A stretch of DNA of 64,000 nt from positions 1-64,000 of the forward strand of contig CAZHBA010000066.1 of assembly GCA_964530225.1 (NCBI GenBank). Direction: 5' to 3'. Made by a program: the position numbers and the translations under genes. The notes beneath the pieces were generated by a model. It was given only the letters and a program-made list of their open reading frames with translations, did not search any database and was not told the DNA's origin. Origin of the DNA: CAZHBA01 sp964530225. Lineage in GTDB: Bacteria > Pseudomonadota > Alphaproteobacteria > UBA6615. Within the stretch, counting starts at the first letter, position 1. Every line of letters begins with the position of its first letter. Below, in pieces: positions 8,268 to 15,302 of the stretch.

Positions 8268-9920
8268 TCAGGTCGCATAACTTGCGAACCGGACCGTTTG
8301 GGCGCGCGCTCTGAAGTCGGTCTTAACATTCACGACTGCCACACGGCCACGGTTGACTTCGGCCTGTGCTCGGTTCAAGGCCGGAATAATTTCATCGACG
8401 GTGTCGATATATTCTCCGTAACAGCCCAGTGCCTCTGCGATCTTCTCATATCGCATATAGCCAAGGTCGCGGCCGGCTTTGACCCCGTCCGGGTCTGCGG
8501 TCCAGCCCCCGTTAAGGCTTATAACCACTAAAACCGGAATGTTGTGACGGACGGCGGTATCGAGTTCCATGGCGTTCAAGTCCATGGAACCGTCGCCATG
8601 GAGTACGACAACTTGTTTATCCGGTTTGGCGAGCTTCGCACCGAGGCCAAAGGGTAGTCCTACGCCCATGGTTCCAAACGGACCCGAGTTAAGTCGGTGG
8701 CCGGGTTCGAATGTGGGGATCCATTGGCGCCCATAATTTAAAATTTCCTGACCATCAACGACAAGGATGGCGTCGCGGTTCAAAAAGTGTTTGATCCCAT
8801 CACACAGCTGCAAGGGGTGGATAGGGTCGCCTTCTGGAGGTGTGTTAGAGCTGGGTTTTTGGCGCTTTTCCGCAGCCCCATTCTCAAGTTCGCCATGCCA
8901 GTCGGCAAAGCGTTGGGGGTTGGCGTCTTTCGGAAAGTTCTCGATTAATTGCTGGAGTACTGCTTTGCAGTCGCCGACAAGACCGATATCGACGTGCCGC
9001 GGCGATGAGGCAATGTCTTCGGCATCGATATCTATTCTGGCGATTTTTGCTGACGCGTTAAAGCGTGGGGGCGCGACGTGCCCGACGATATAGTTTAAAC
9101 GCGTGCCAACGACGATAATTAAATCGGCCTCACGGAATGCCATGGAGCGCATGGTCAGCCATGAGTACTTGTGATCGTCGGGTAAAACGCCGCGGCCTTG
9201 AGGGGTTGTGAAAAAGGGGATACCCGTCGTTTCAACCAAGCTGGCTAGTTCATCCCAGGCGCGTGACCAAATGACACCACTGCCTGTGAGTAGAAGAGGT
9301 TTCTGGGAATTTTGAATTGCTTTTGTGAGTTCCCTAACTTTTAGCGGATCAGCAGGGGGCCGATGCTGCAGTATCGGCTTGCCGGATTTCTCCCACTTAA
9401 TTTCGCCTTCATCGATGCTTTCGTGCAGCAGGTCTCCGGGAAAGTCGAGATAGACCGGACCGGGTTTTCCCGACATCGCGATTTCGAAGGCATTATGAAC
9501 TTGTTCGGGGATCCGCGATAACTTGTAAACGCGCTCAGAATGTTTGGTCATCGGCTCCATGATCGCGATTTGGTCGATATCCTGGAACGCACCACGGCCG
9601 TATGTCGAAACCGAACTATCGCCGCCGCAAATTACCATGGGCGCACAATCGATAAAGGCGTTGGCGATTCCGGTGCACAGATTTATGACACCGGGCCCGC
9701 TTGCCGCCATGCAAACACTTGGTTTTTGTGTCAGCCGGCCCCAGGCATTTCCCATCATTGCGGCGGCCTGCTCGTGGCGCACATCTATGGGATTTATTCC
9801 CTCCTTTATGCAAAGTCCCTCGGCTTCGATCATGGGGCCGCCCATTAAAAAGAAGAGATGTTTAGTCCCTTCGTTTTTCAGGGATTTTGCTAAGATTTCT
9901 GATCCCGATAACATCGACAT
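8268..9920 (-). CDS. Thiamine-diphosphate-dependent lyase/decarboxylase (oxalyl-CoA decarboxylase / 2-hydroxyacyl-CoA lyase-like)
   Basis: ThDP enzyme of 550 residues with the three-domain layout of the acetolactate synthase superfamily. The N-terminal Pyr domain has the cofactor-activating glutamate in RHEQAA (Glu50). The middle domain has LTGSGVIWSRA and VVGTRLNYIVG. The C-terminal PP domain has GDGS (442-445) with a later Asn in SLNGGW (about 470), which bind Mg-ThDP. Plain acetolactate synthase is unlikely without a small subunit nearby. Its partner is a class III CoA-transferase, as in frc-oxc oxalate operons and in 2-hydroxyacyl-CoA lyase pathways, so cleavage of a CoA ester is likely. 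Oxalyl-CoA specificity cannot be confirmed, as overall identity to Oxc looks modest. Confidence 0.82.
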   Translation of the reverse strand: MSMLSGSEILAKSLKNEGTKHLFFLMGGPMIEAEGLCIKEGINPIDVRHEQAAAMMGNAWGRLTQKPSVCMAASGPGVINLCTGIANAFIDCAPMVICGGDSSVSTYGRGAFQDIDQIAIMEPMTKHSERVYKLSRIPEQVHNAFEIAMSGKPGPVYLDFPGDLLHESIDEGEIKWEKSGKPILQHRPPADPLKVRELTKAIQNSQKPLLLTGSGVIWSRAWDELASLVETTGIPFFTTPQGRGVLPDDHKYSWLTMRSMAFREADLIIVVGTRLNYIVGHVAPPRFNASAKIARIDIDAEDIASSPRHVDIGLVGDCKAVLQQLIENFPKDANPQRFADWHGELENGAAEKRQKPSSNTPPEGDPIHPLQLCDGIKHFLNRDAILVVDGQEILNYGRQWIPTFEPGHRLNSGPFGTMGVGLPFGLGAKLAKPDKQVVVLHGDGSMDLNAMELDTAVRHNIPVLVVISLNGGWTADPDGVKAGRDLGYMRYEKIAEALGCYGEYIDTVDEIIPALNRAQAEVNRGRVAVVNVKTDFRARAQTVRFASYAT

Positions 9921-9995
9921 TTCGTACCTTTATTATTTTTGGTGAGGGGCATTTAATCGCTAGCCATAGGGATTGGCTGCTGGGAGGCGGTGTTG

Positions 9996-11252
9996 TTAGA
10001 TGACCCCATCACTTTGATATTTCGAAATTTGTTCCGGGCTAAGATCTAGCCAGTTGCCAAGCACTTCACTGGCATTTTCACCGACAAGGGGGGCCGGCTT
10101 GATGCGCGCGAAGGCGCCATCATGCCTCACTGGCCACCCAACCATCTTGATAGTTCCCAGGGTGGGATGGTCTATAGTCTGTATCAGACCCCGATTTTGA
10201 AAGTCGGGATCGTTCATAAGGTCCTGAGTATCCCGCACGTCGCCGACTGGGATCTTTGCTTCGCCGATGATGTCCATGGCCTCCTTCTTGGTGCGAGTCA
10301 TAGTCCATTCGGAAATTATCGCGTTGACCTCGTCCTCTCTTTCGACGCGGGCTTGTTGCGAGATAAATCGCGGGTCACCCTTTAAATCGGGCCGGCCGAT
10401 TATGTCCAACAGGCGCTGAAACTGTTCCGGCACGCCAGGATGGCAATATAAGATGACGAAATCATTGGGGCCGTCGCCCTTCGTTGGAAAGACCCCTTGG
10501 GGCACCGTTGTACCGTTGACGCCCTTGGCGCCGTGCCGGCCACAAGCATTGCCCGTATGCTGGGTGTATGCCCATGCCAGTCGAATGTACGACATGCAAG
10601 AATCTTGCATGGCGACCTGCACGCGTTGACCCTGGCCTGTCCGGGCCGCGCGGTATAGCGCAGAAAGAATACTGATGGTTAGCGTCATGCCTGTCCCGGT
10701 GTCGCCGATACCAGGTCCGGGCTTGCACGGTTGACCGCCACGCTCGCCGGTAACGCTTAGAATGCCGCCAACCGCTTGAGCAATAGGGTCGTAGGACAAA
10801 AAGTTCTCGTATTCGCCGCCTTCGCCAAAACCTTTTACCTGGGCGTAAATCAGCTTCGGATTAATTTTTTCGGCGACGTCATATCCAAGACCCAGGCGAT
10901 CAATGGTGCCGGGTGAAAGATTTTCGACAAAGATGTCAGCTTTTTCTATGAGCTGCTTTAGGAGCGTCAGCCCGTCTGGTGATTTGATATCCAGAGTAAG
11001 CGATTTTTTATTGGCATTGAACTGACAAAAGTACCAACTGTCTTTATCGGCATCGACCCGAGCGTACCCATACCGGGCCGGCTCCCCGTTCCCTGGCCGC
11101 TCGATCTTGACAACCTCCGCGCCAAGCCAAGCAAGAGCCTCCGTGCATGAGGGCCCAGCCTCATATTGGCTAAGGTCAACCACACGAACACCCTCTAAAC
11201 AGCCGATTTCTGCGGTGTGTTGCTCGTGCCCGTTTGTATTGTTATCTGACAA
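9996..11252 (-). CDS. Class III CoA-transferase (CaiB/BaiF family, formyl-CoA transferase-like)
   Basis: About 418 residues, the normal size for family III CoA-transferases, which move CoA between carboxylic acids through an aspartyl-CoA anhydride. The N-terminus reads LEGVRVVDLSQYEAGPSCTEALAWLGAEVVKIERP in pattern. The catalytic Asp is in GIGDTGTGM (Asp184), the position of Asp169 in formyl-CoA:oxalate transferase. There is no ATG near the conserved start. TTG 11252 has GGGGAGA six bases upstream and is the best start; an in-frame TTG at 11318 lies inside an inverted repeat and is less likely. It is first in the run with the ThDP lyase and the hydrolase, and probably activates the substrate as a CoA ester. 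Confidence 0.87.
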   Translation of the reverse strand: MSDNNTNGHEQHTAEIGCLEGVRVVDLSQYEAGPSCTEALAWLGAEVVKIERPGNGEPARYGYARVDADKDSWYFCQFNANKKSLTLDIKSPDGLTLLKQLIEKADIFVENLSPGTIDRLGLGYDVAEKINPKLIYAQVKGFGEGGEYENFLSYDPIAQAVGGILSVTGERGGQPCKPGPGIGDTGTGMTLTISILSALYRAARTGQGQRVQVAMQDSCMSYIRLAWAYTQHTGNACGRHGAKGVNGTTVPQGVFPTKGDGPNDFVILYCHPGVPEQFQRLLDIIGRPDLKGDPRFISQQARVEREDEVNAIISEWTMTRTKKEAMDIIGEAKIPVGDVRDTQDLMNDPDFQNRGLIQTIDHPTLGTIKMVGWPVRHDGAFARIKPAPLVGENASEVLGNWLDLSPEQISKYQSDGVI

Positions 11253-11282
11253 GATGATCTCCCCGCGCCATTTTTTCTTATT

Positions 11283-11318
11283 CAACGTTTTTGATAACGT
11301 TGTTTGCACAGTGTGCAA
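11283..11318. promoter_or_regulatory. Two adjacent perfect inverted repeats upstream of the CoA-transferase operon
   Basis: CAACGTT (11283-11289) and AACGTTG (11296-11302) form a perfect inverted repeat with a 6-base spacer. Directly beside it TTGCACA-G-TGTGCAA (11304-11318) is a perfect 15-bp palindrome. They sit 30-66 bases upstream of TTG 11252. Their size and symmetry fit operators for one or two dimeric regulators of the catabolic operon; no regulator gene is next to them. Confidence 0.55.
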
Positions 11319-11470
11319 GCATGGTCCACAGAGGTAAAGCCCAGCAGATCCAAATAGCCACGAAAGCGCCTTGCAAACTCGATGAAAGTCTTTGTTAAAC
11401 AGGGAGTTCCGACAGAGGTGGGTTCGCTCGAGACAGCGTTCACCACCAATTTTCCGATTGGAATTCCCGA

Positions 11471-12409
11471 CTAGTGCCCAACCGTCGCGTCGTGCCGGGC
11501 CGTCGCTACGCCGTAGACCGATGTCGATGCAGTGATAAACATATACGTGCCGTTACGCCCGCCGAAGGACAGGTTGGCGACCGCCTCGGGTAGCCTGATC
11601 TTACCGTAGAGTTCGCCGTCAGGCGCGTAGCAGTGCACGCCGTCGGCGGCGCTGGTCCACACATAGCCTTCGCTGTCGACGCGCAAGCCGTCGGGCACGC
11701 CGGGTACGATATCGACAAACAGGCGGCCGTTAGCCAGCGTGCGCCCATCGACCACGTCGAAGGCGCGAATATGGTGTGGCGCGTCGGTGTTAAAGCCCGG
11801 ATCGTCGGCGCCCTTGATGGCTCCGCTGTCGGCGATATAGAGAGTTTTTTCGCCGGGCGAGAAGGCGAGGCCGTTGGGCTTGTCGAAATCGTCGGCGACG
11901 ATGGTAAGCGCCCCGGTGTGCGCATCGGCGCGGAACACATAGTTTGCACCCAACTCGCTTTTGGCCTTGTAACCCTCGACGCTGCTGGCGATGCCATAGG
12001 GCGGGTCGGTAAACCACACCGCGTCGTCGGACGCCACCACAAGATCGTTAGGCGAATTGAGGCGCTTACCCTCGTAGCTGTCGGCGATCACCTGCACCGC
12101 GCCATCCTCGAAGCGGCGAATGACGCGCCGCCCGCCATGCTCGCAACTGACCAGGTGGCCGTTGCGGTCGCGGAAATGGCCGTTGGTAAATTCGGCTGGA
12201 TTGAGGTATTCGCTGGCGCCCTCGCCTCGGCGCCAGGCCATCATGCGGTTGTTGGGGATATCGCTGAACAGCAGGGTTTCGGTCTCGGCGAACCACACCG
12301 GCCCTTCAGTCCACAGGTACCCGGTGCACAGTTGCTCCGGTGGTGTTTCGGTGTCGACGAAGTCGGCGAAATCCGGGTTGACAATTTGATAGCCTGCTTC
12401 CGCTGCCAT
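11471..12409 (-). CDS. SMP-30/gluconolactonase/LRE family protein
   Basis: Six-bladed beta-propeller hydrolase of 312 residues from ATG 12409, which has AGGAGGAG eight bases upstream; this start is preferred to a longer frame from 12478. Family motifs are EGPVWF with the metal-binding Glu, the substrate pocket LNSPNDLVV and VWFTDPPYG, DKPNGLAFSP, and VPDGLRVDSEGYVW. Members hydrolyse sugar lactones or related esters with a divalent metal. It follows a decayed methyltransferase gene on the same strand and lies upstream of the CoA-transferase operon, separated by the inverted repeats. A second lactone-hydrolase-like enzyme beside the LigI-like one hints at lactone chemistry here, but its substrate is unknown. 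Confidence 0.85.
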   Translation of the reverse strand: MAAEAGYQIVNPDFADFVDTETPPEQLCTGYLWTEGPVWFAETETLLFSDIPNNRMMAWRRGEGASEYLNPAEFTNGHFRDRNGHLVSCEHGGRRVIRRFEDGAVQVIADSYEGKRLNSPNDLVVASDDAVWFTDPPYGIASSVEGYKAKSELGANYVFRADAHTGALTIVADDFDKPNGLAFSPGEKTLYIADSGAIKGADDPGFNTDAPHHIRAFDVVDGRTLANGRLFVDIVPGVPDGLRVDSEGYVWTSAADGVHCYAPDGELYGKIRLPEAVANLSFGGRNGTYMFITASTSVYGVATARHDATVGH

Positions 12410-12443
12410 GGCGTTCTCCTCCTGGGGTGTGACCGGCGTGATA

Positions 12444-12943
12444 TTAGCGTAATCGCGTTTCCATGATGATTGCGTCAACGGGAATTTTCAGCTCGCCGAG
12501 CATCGTCGTGCCCTCATCATGGGAAGCGGATGTGACATTACCGAGGTCCGATTTGCGCAGTGCAGCTTTAATTTTTTCCAGTGGGTGCACGCGGAACCCA
12601 CATTGGGTAAACGGCATGGCGTTAAGCGAGCCCGGCGAGCGGATGCTGAACACGGTGCGACCATCGGGTCTGAGCCAGTTGGCGATCTGGCCGAACAGGT
12701 CGGGTAGATTTTTGATGAAATAAAGCAGATTAACAACCATTAGCCCGTCCAGGCTAGCGGCCTCGACCGATGCGCTGCGGCAATTGCCATTGTGAATATC
12801 GACGCGCGAGGCGCCAGGGTTTTGGTCGCCCGCACCGTTATGGTGCTGTTGACCTCGTTTATTGCCGTGGCGATGGTTTCCGCGCCTTCGCTCGTGGGCC
12901 GCACCAGTTGGGCGATAATGCTACGCAGTGTCGTTTCGTCCAT
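12444..12943 (-). pseudogene. Class I SAM-dependent methyltransferase, broken by internal deletion and frameshift
   Basis: The N-terminal frame from ATG 12943 reads like the start of a Methyltransf_11-type enzyme (LRSIIAQLVRPTSEGAETIA...INEVNSTITVRATKTLAPR). It then loses homology and stops at the TAA near 12741. In another frame the middle and C-terminus continue: NPGASRVDIHNGNC, AASLDGLMVVNLLYF, WLRPDGRTVFSIRSPGSLNAMPFTQ. Between the two, the glycine-rich SAM-binding motif I expected in this family (some 40 residues) is absent. So the gene has lost an internal segment and changed frame, and cannot make a working methyltransferase. The C-terminal part alone (ATG 12740) lacks the cofactor site. 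It lies between a small hypothetical gene and the SMP-30 gene. Confidence 0.7.
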
Positions 12944-12958
12944 GAGTTACTTTTTCTC

Positions 12959-13207
12959 TTACGCGTCGGGCGGGATAATTTCCTGCACACAGACTTGGTC
13001 TACCAGATACTCCCGACCAATATCGTCCAGGTGGGCGCGCTTTTGGTCGTTAGTAATATCGGCTCCGATACCCTGGGTCATCGCCAGTACCAGCGAGTGG
13101 TCGCTCATGTCGAGCCAGAACCCGCGCCGCACCAGCTTGCCGTCGGCGTCGCGGGCGAACGGGTCGTCGGGGTTGGCGCCCAAATCGGGTTGGTAAAAAT
13201 TTGCCAT
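12959..13207 (-). CDS. Small hypothetical protein, 82 residues
   Basis: I do not recognise this protein. It is acidic and soluble-looking, without signal peptide or membrane helix, and reads as plausible coding sequence (DDPFARDADGKLVRRGFWLDMSDH, DQKRAHLDDIGREYLVDQVCV). It starts at ATG 13207 with only a weak purine-rich stretch upstream. It ends 15 bases before the start of the broken methyltransferase gene, as if in one operon. Given the decay on both sides it could be the surviving part of a longer protein. Confidence 0.45.
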   Translation of the reverse strand: MANFYQPDLGANPDDPFARDADGKLVRRGFWLDMSDHSLVLAMTQGIGADITNDQKRAHLDDIGREYLVDQVCVQEIIPPDA

Positions 13208-13316
13208 TGCGTCTTTATCTTTTCTGTTGGTGCCAGCTACGCCTGTTCACCCAGACTAAACTAAAGCATTTGTCGCGCACTTTCACTGGCTATGCGCAAG
13301 CGGCTAGACTGGTTTT

Positions 13317-13491
13317 ATGACGTTGCCCGACGAACCCCACCACAACGCTATCGACGCTTATTCGCCGCGCGAGACCGCTGCGCTAGTCTGGGGGGGTGGG
13401 CGTGGCTAAGGCCCACCTGCCAGTGCTCGATACGCTGGTTCTGGGCGTTCTGGTCGGCGCTTTTATCGCCTTTGAGGCACGATTGATCTAG
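13317..13491 (+). pseudogene. Formate/nitrite transporter N-terminal remnant
   Basis: From ATG 13317 a short frame reads MTLPDEPHHNAIDAYSPRETAALVWGG and stops at TAA 13407. In the +1 frame, across a run of seven G (13390-13396), the sequence continues as GVAKAHLPVLDTLVLGVLVG, then AFIAFEARLI and stop 13491. Together these resemble the N-terminus and first membrane helix of FocA/NirC-family channels (AYSP-E-A..., then GVAKA-LP-L-T-VLGVLAGAFIA). The remaining helices are missing. The gene is therefore frameshifted and truncated. The family assignment rests on pattern memory over about 55 residues. Confidence 0.6.
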
Positions 13492-13550
13492 CCTGTCCTG
13501 CCGCAGCCTGATGCTGTTAAGCTTGGCACCACAACGAGGCGGAGGACATC

Positions 13551-14309
13551 GTGGCCGACGACACTTCCAATCTTTCGAACCGCAATCCGGACAAGATTAC
13601 CCCGGTTATGCGTGCCAACATCGATAAGACACTGGCGCGCGCGCTAACTACGCTGAAAGCCAAGACCAACCCGGCCCATACCGCTGTGATCGTGGTCGAT
13701 GTACAGAACGATTTCTGCGCCGAAGGCGGTATGCTCGACACCGAAGGCTTTGATCTGACACGCATCCAGACGATGGTGCCGCGGCTGGTCGATTTGATCG
13801 CCAAGGCGCGCGATGCCGGCTGCCTAATCGTCTACATCCAAACCATCTACAATGCCGAGATGAACCTGATGTCTGACGTCTGGCTGGAGCAGTCGCTACG
13901 CCAGTGGAAAGGGCGCTTCATCGAGTATCCGGTGTGCATGGAAGACGGCTGGGGTGGCGATTTCTACGACGGTATCGAACCGTGCCCCGGCGAGCCGATC
14001 ATCCATAAACATCGTTATGGTGGTTTCATCGGCACTAATCTCGATATGGTGCTGCGCTCGAACGGTATCCGCTCGCTAATTATGACCGGCGCTATCACCA
14101 ATGGCTGCGTCGAATCGACGGCGCGCGACGGCTTCTTCCACGACTATTACATCGTCTTTGCCGACGATTGCACTGGCACCGTGACGGAAGAGATGCACAA
14201 TGCCACCCTGGTCAATATCGACCGCTGGTTCGGCCAGGTGGTGCAGGCCGAAGAGGTAATCGATTGCTGGCGTGAGACCGGCAAACTGGCCACCGAAGCG
14301 GTGGAGTAA
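13551..14309 (+). CDS. Isochorismatase-family cysteine hydrolase
   Basis: Protein of 252 residues with the isochorismatase fold and the full catalytic triad of the amidohydrolase branch: Asp50 in VVDVQNDF, Lys153 in IIHKHRYGGF and Cys186 in TNGCVESTARDG. The family includes ureidoacrylate amidohydrolase (RutB), nicotinamidase and N-carbamoylsarcosine amidase. The long N-terminus and GFIGTNLDMVLRSNGI segment resemble the RutB/biuret branch, but I would not name a substrate. The start is GTG 13551 with GGAGG in the preceding bases. It stands alone between two decayed genes. Confidence 0.85.
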   Translation: MADDTSNLSNRNPDKITPVMRANIDKTLARALTTLKAKTNPAHTAVIVVDVQNDFCAEGGMLDTEGFDLTRIQTMVPRLVDLIAKARDAGCLIVYIQTIYNAEMNLMSDVWLEQSLRQWKGRFIEYPVCMEDGWGGDFYDGIEPCPGEPIIHKHRYGGFIGTNLDMVLRSNGIRSLIMTGAITNGCVESTARDGFFHDYYIVFADDCTGTVTEEMHNATLVNIDRWFGQVVQAEEVIDCWRETGKLATEAVE

Positions 14310-14315
14310 GGACGC

Positions 14316-14530
14316 TCAGCCCAAATAGAACCAGGAGCTATCCTCGTTGACGCCGTAGAACGGCGTGAACCAGCCGGCCTTGGCCGACGGGCGGATGATC
14401 GGCGATACGGTCGTTCTCAAACTGTAGCGTGTAGTTATCGTCGGGCGCCGCCCCGGTGCTGCTACCCAGCCATACGGTGGCTAGCAGGGCGGCGCTCGCA
14501 AACCGGTGCGGCGTCGCTATGGATGCTGCT
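14316..14530 (-). pseudogene. Outer-membrane protein remnant (LpxR/DUF2219-like N-terminus joined to a C-terminus)
   Basis: Read on the minus strand, a signal-peptide-like stretch (HRFASAALLATVWLGSSTGA) is followed by APDDNYTLQFENDRIA, which resembles the mature start of LpxR-family lipid A deacylases. The frame then goes out of register. A different frame gives SAKAGWFTPFYGVNEDSSWF and ends at TGA 14318-14316, like an intact protein terminus. No start codon lies in frame upstream, where the sequence runs into the end of the queuosine transporter gene. The picture is a gene that lost its interior and its start. The LpxR link is tentative. Confidence 0.5.
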
Positions 14531-14531
14531 A

Positions 14532-15227
14532 TCAGGTTAATTCGAAAGGATTGAAGCGGGCGTCGCGGTCGTAGGTATCGATGCCTTCGGCGCGCTTGAG
14601 CCAGCCGACGACGACATAGGTCAGTGGCGTGGCGAGTGCCTCGTAGCCGATTTTGACGGTGGCCTGCACCACGATCGTCATAATTAGCGCTTCGACCGGC
14701 AAAATGCCGCTAAAGGCGATGACGATAAAAATCGTCGAATCGAGGCCCTGGCCGATCACTGTCGAGCCGATGGTGCGAACCCACAGAAAACGACCCTCGG
14801 TCGCGATCTTGAGGCGGGAAAGGACGTAGGCGTTGGAGAACTCACCTACCAGATAGGCGACCAGCGACGCACCAAGGATGCGCGGCGTGGCGCCAAGGAT
14901 AGTGTCGTAGGCCTCCTGCGCGTCCCAGAAGCCGGCAGCAGGCAGCACGCCGACCACGGCGAAGGTGGCGACAGCGAACAAATTTGCCCCAAATCCCAAC
15001 CAGATTACCCGCCGGGCCTTGGCATAGCCGTACACTTCGGTCAGAACGTCGCCGATGATGTAGGTGATCGGGAAAATGATAATGGCGCTGGGTAGAATGA
15101 AATCGGCCACGGTGATCAGTTTGACCGCAGTGATATTGGAGACGATGAGGCAGGTAACGAATGCGACCGCGATCAGCATAAAGCGGCTGGAAACCTGGAT
15201 TGGGGTAGTCGGCGGAGTCTGGTTCAT
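14532..15227 (-). CDS. yhhQ: Queuosine precursor transporter (YhhQ/QPTR family)
   Basis: Integral membrane protein of 231 residues with about six helices, of the vitamin-uptake (VUT/ECF-like) family that imports the queuosine precursors preQ0 and preQ1. Typical segments are FVTCLIVSNITAVKLI near the N-terminus, the ITYIIGDVLTEVYGYAKARRVIW block and IGSTVIGQGLDSTIFI. It is transcribed divergently from queA-queF-queG with 75 bases between the start codons, which strongly supports the assignment. Together the locus covers precursor uptake and late queuosine synthesis. Confidence 0.9.
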   Translation of the reverse strand: MNQTPPTTPIQVSSRFMLIAVAFVTCLIVSNITAVKLITVADFILPSAIIIFPITYIIGDVLTEVYGYAKARRVIWLGFGANLFAVATFAVVGVLPAAGFWDAQEAYDTILGATPRILGASLVAYLVGEFSNAYVLSRLKIATEGRFLWVRTIGSTVIGQGLDSTIFIVIAFSGILPVEALIMTIVVQATVKIGYEALATPLTYVVVGWLKRAEGIDTYDRDARFNPFELT

Positions 15228-15302
15228 GGTTTGCGGCTATTTTCGTTCGTTCGCAGGGCCTTGTGCCGCCTGCCGCTGCGCCTGTCAATTAAAGCTGATG
15301 CG

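Noticed and set aside
8268..9920. Firm naming of the ThDP enzyme as oxalyl-CoA decarboxylase (oxc)
   Set aside because: The neighbour supports it, but the sequence beyond the general ThDP motifs does not closely follow Oxc, and a hydrolase in the operon does not fit oxalate.
11633..12466. 277-residue open frame antisense to the SMP-30 gene
   Set aside because: The opposite strand carries clear SMP-30 motifs and a strong ribosome-binding site. Long antisense frames are expected in GC-rich genes.
12770..13264. 164-residue plus-strand frame over the methyltransferase remnant
   Set aside because: No domain, no good start, and it is antisense to recognisable methyltransferase sequence.
15228..15302. 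preQ1 riboswitch between the queuosine transporter and queA
   Set aside because: The 75-base gap lacks the C-rich loop and A-rich tail of preQ1 switches.
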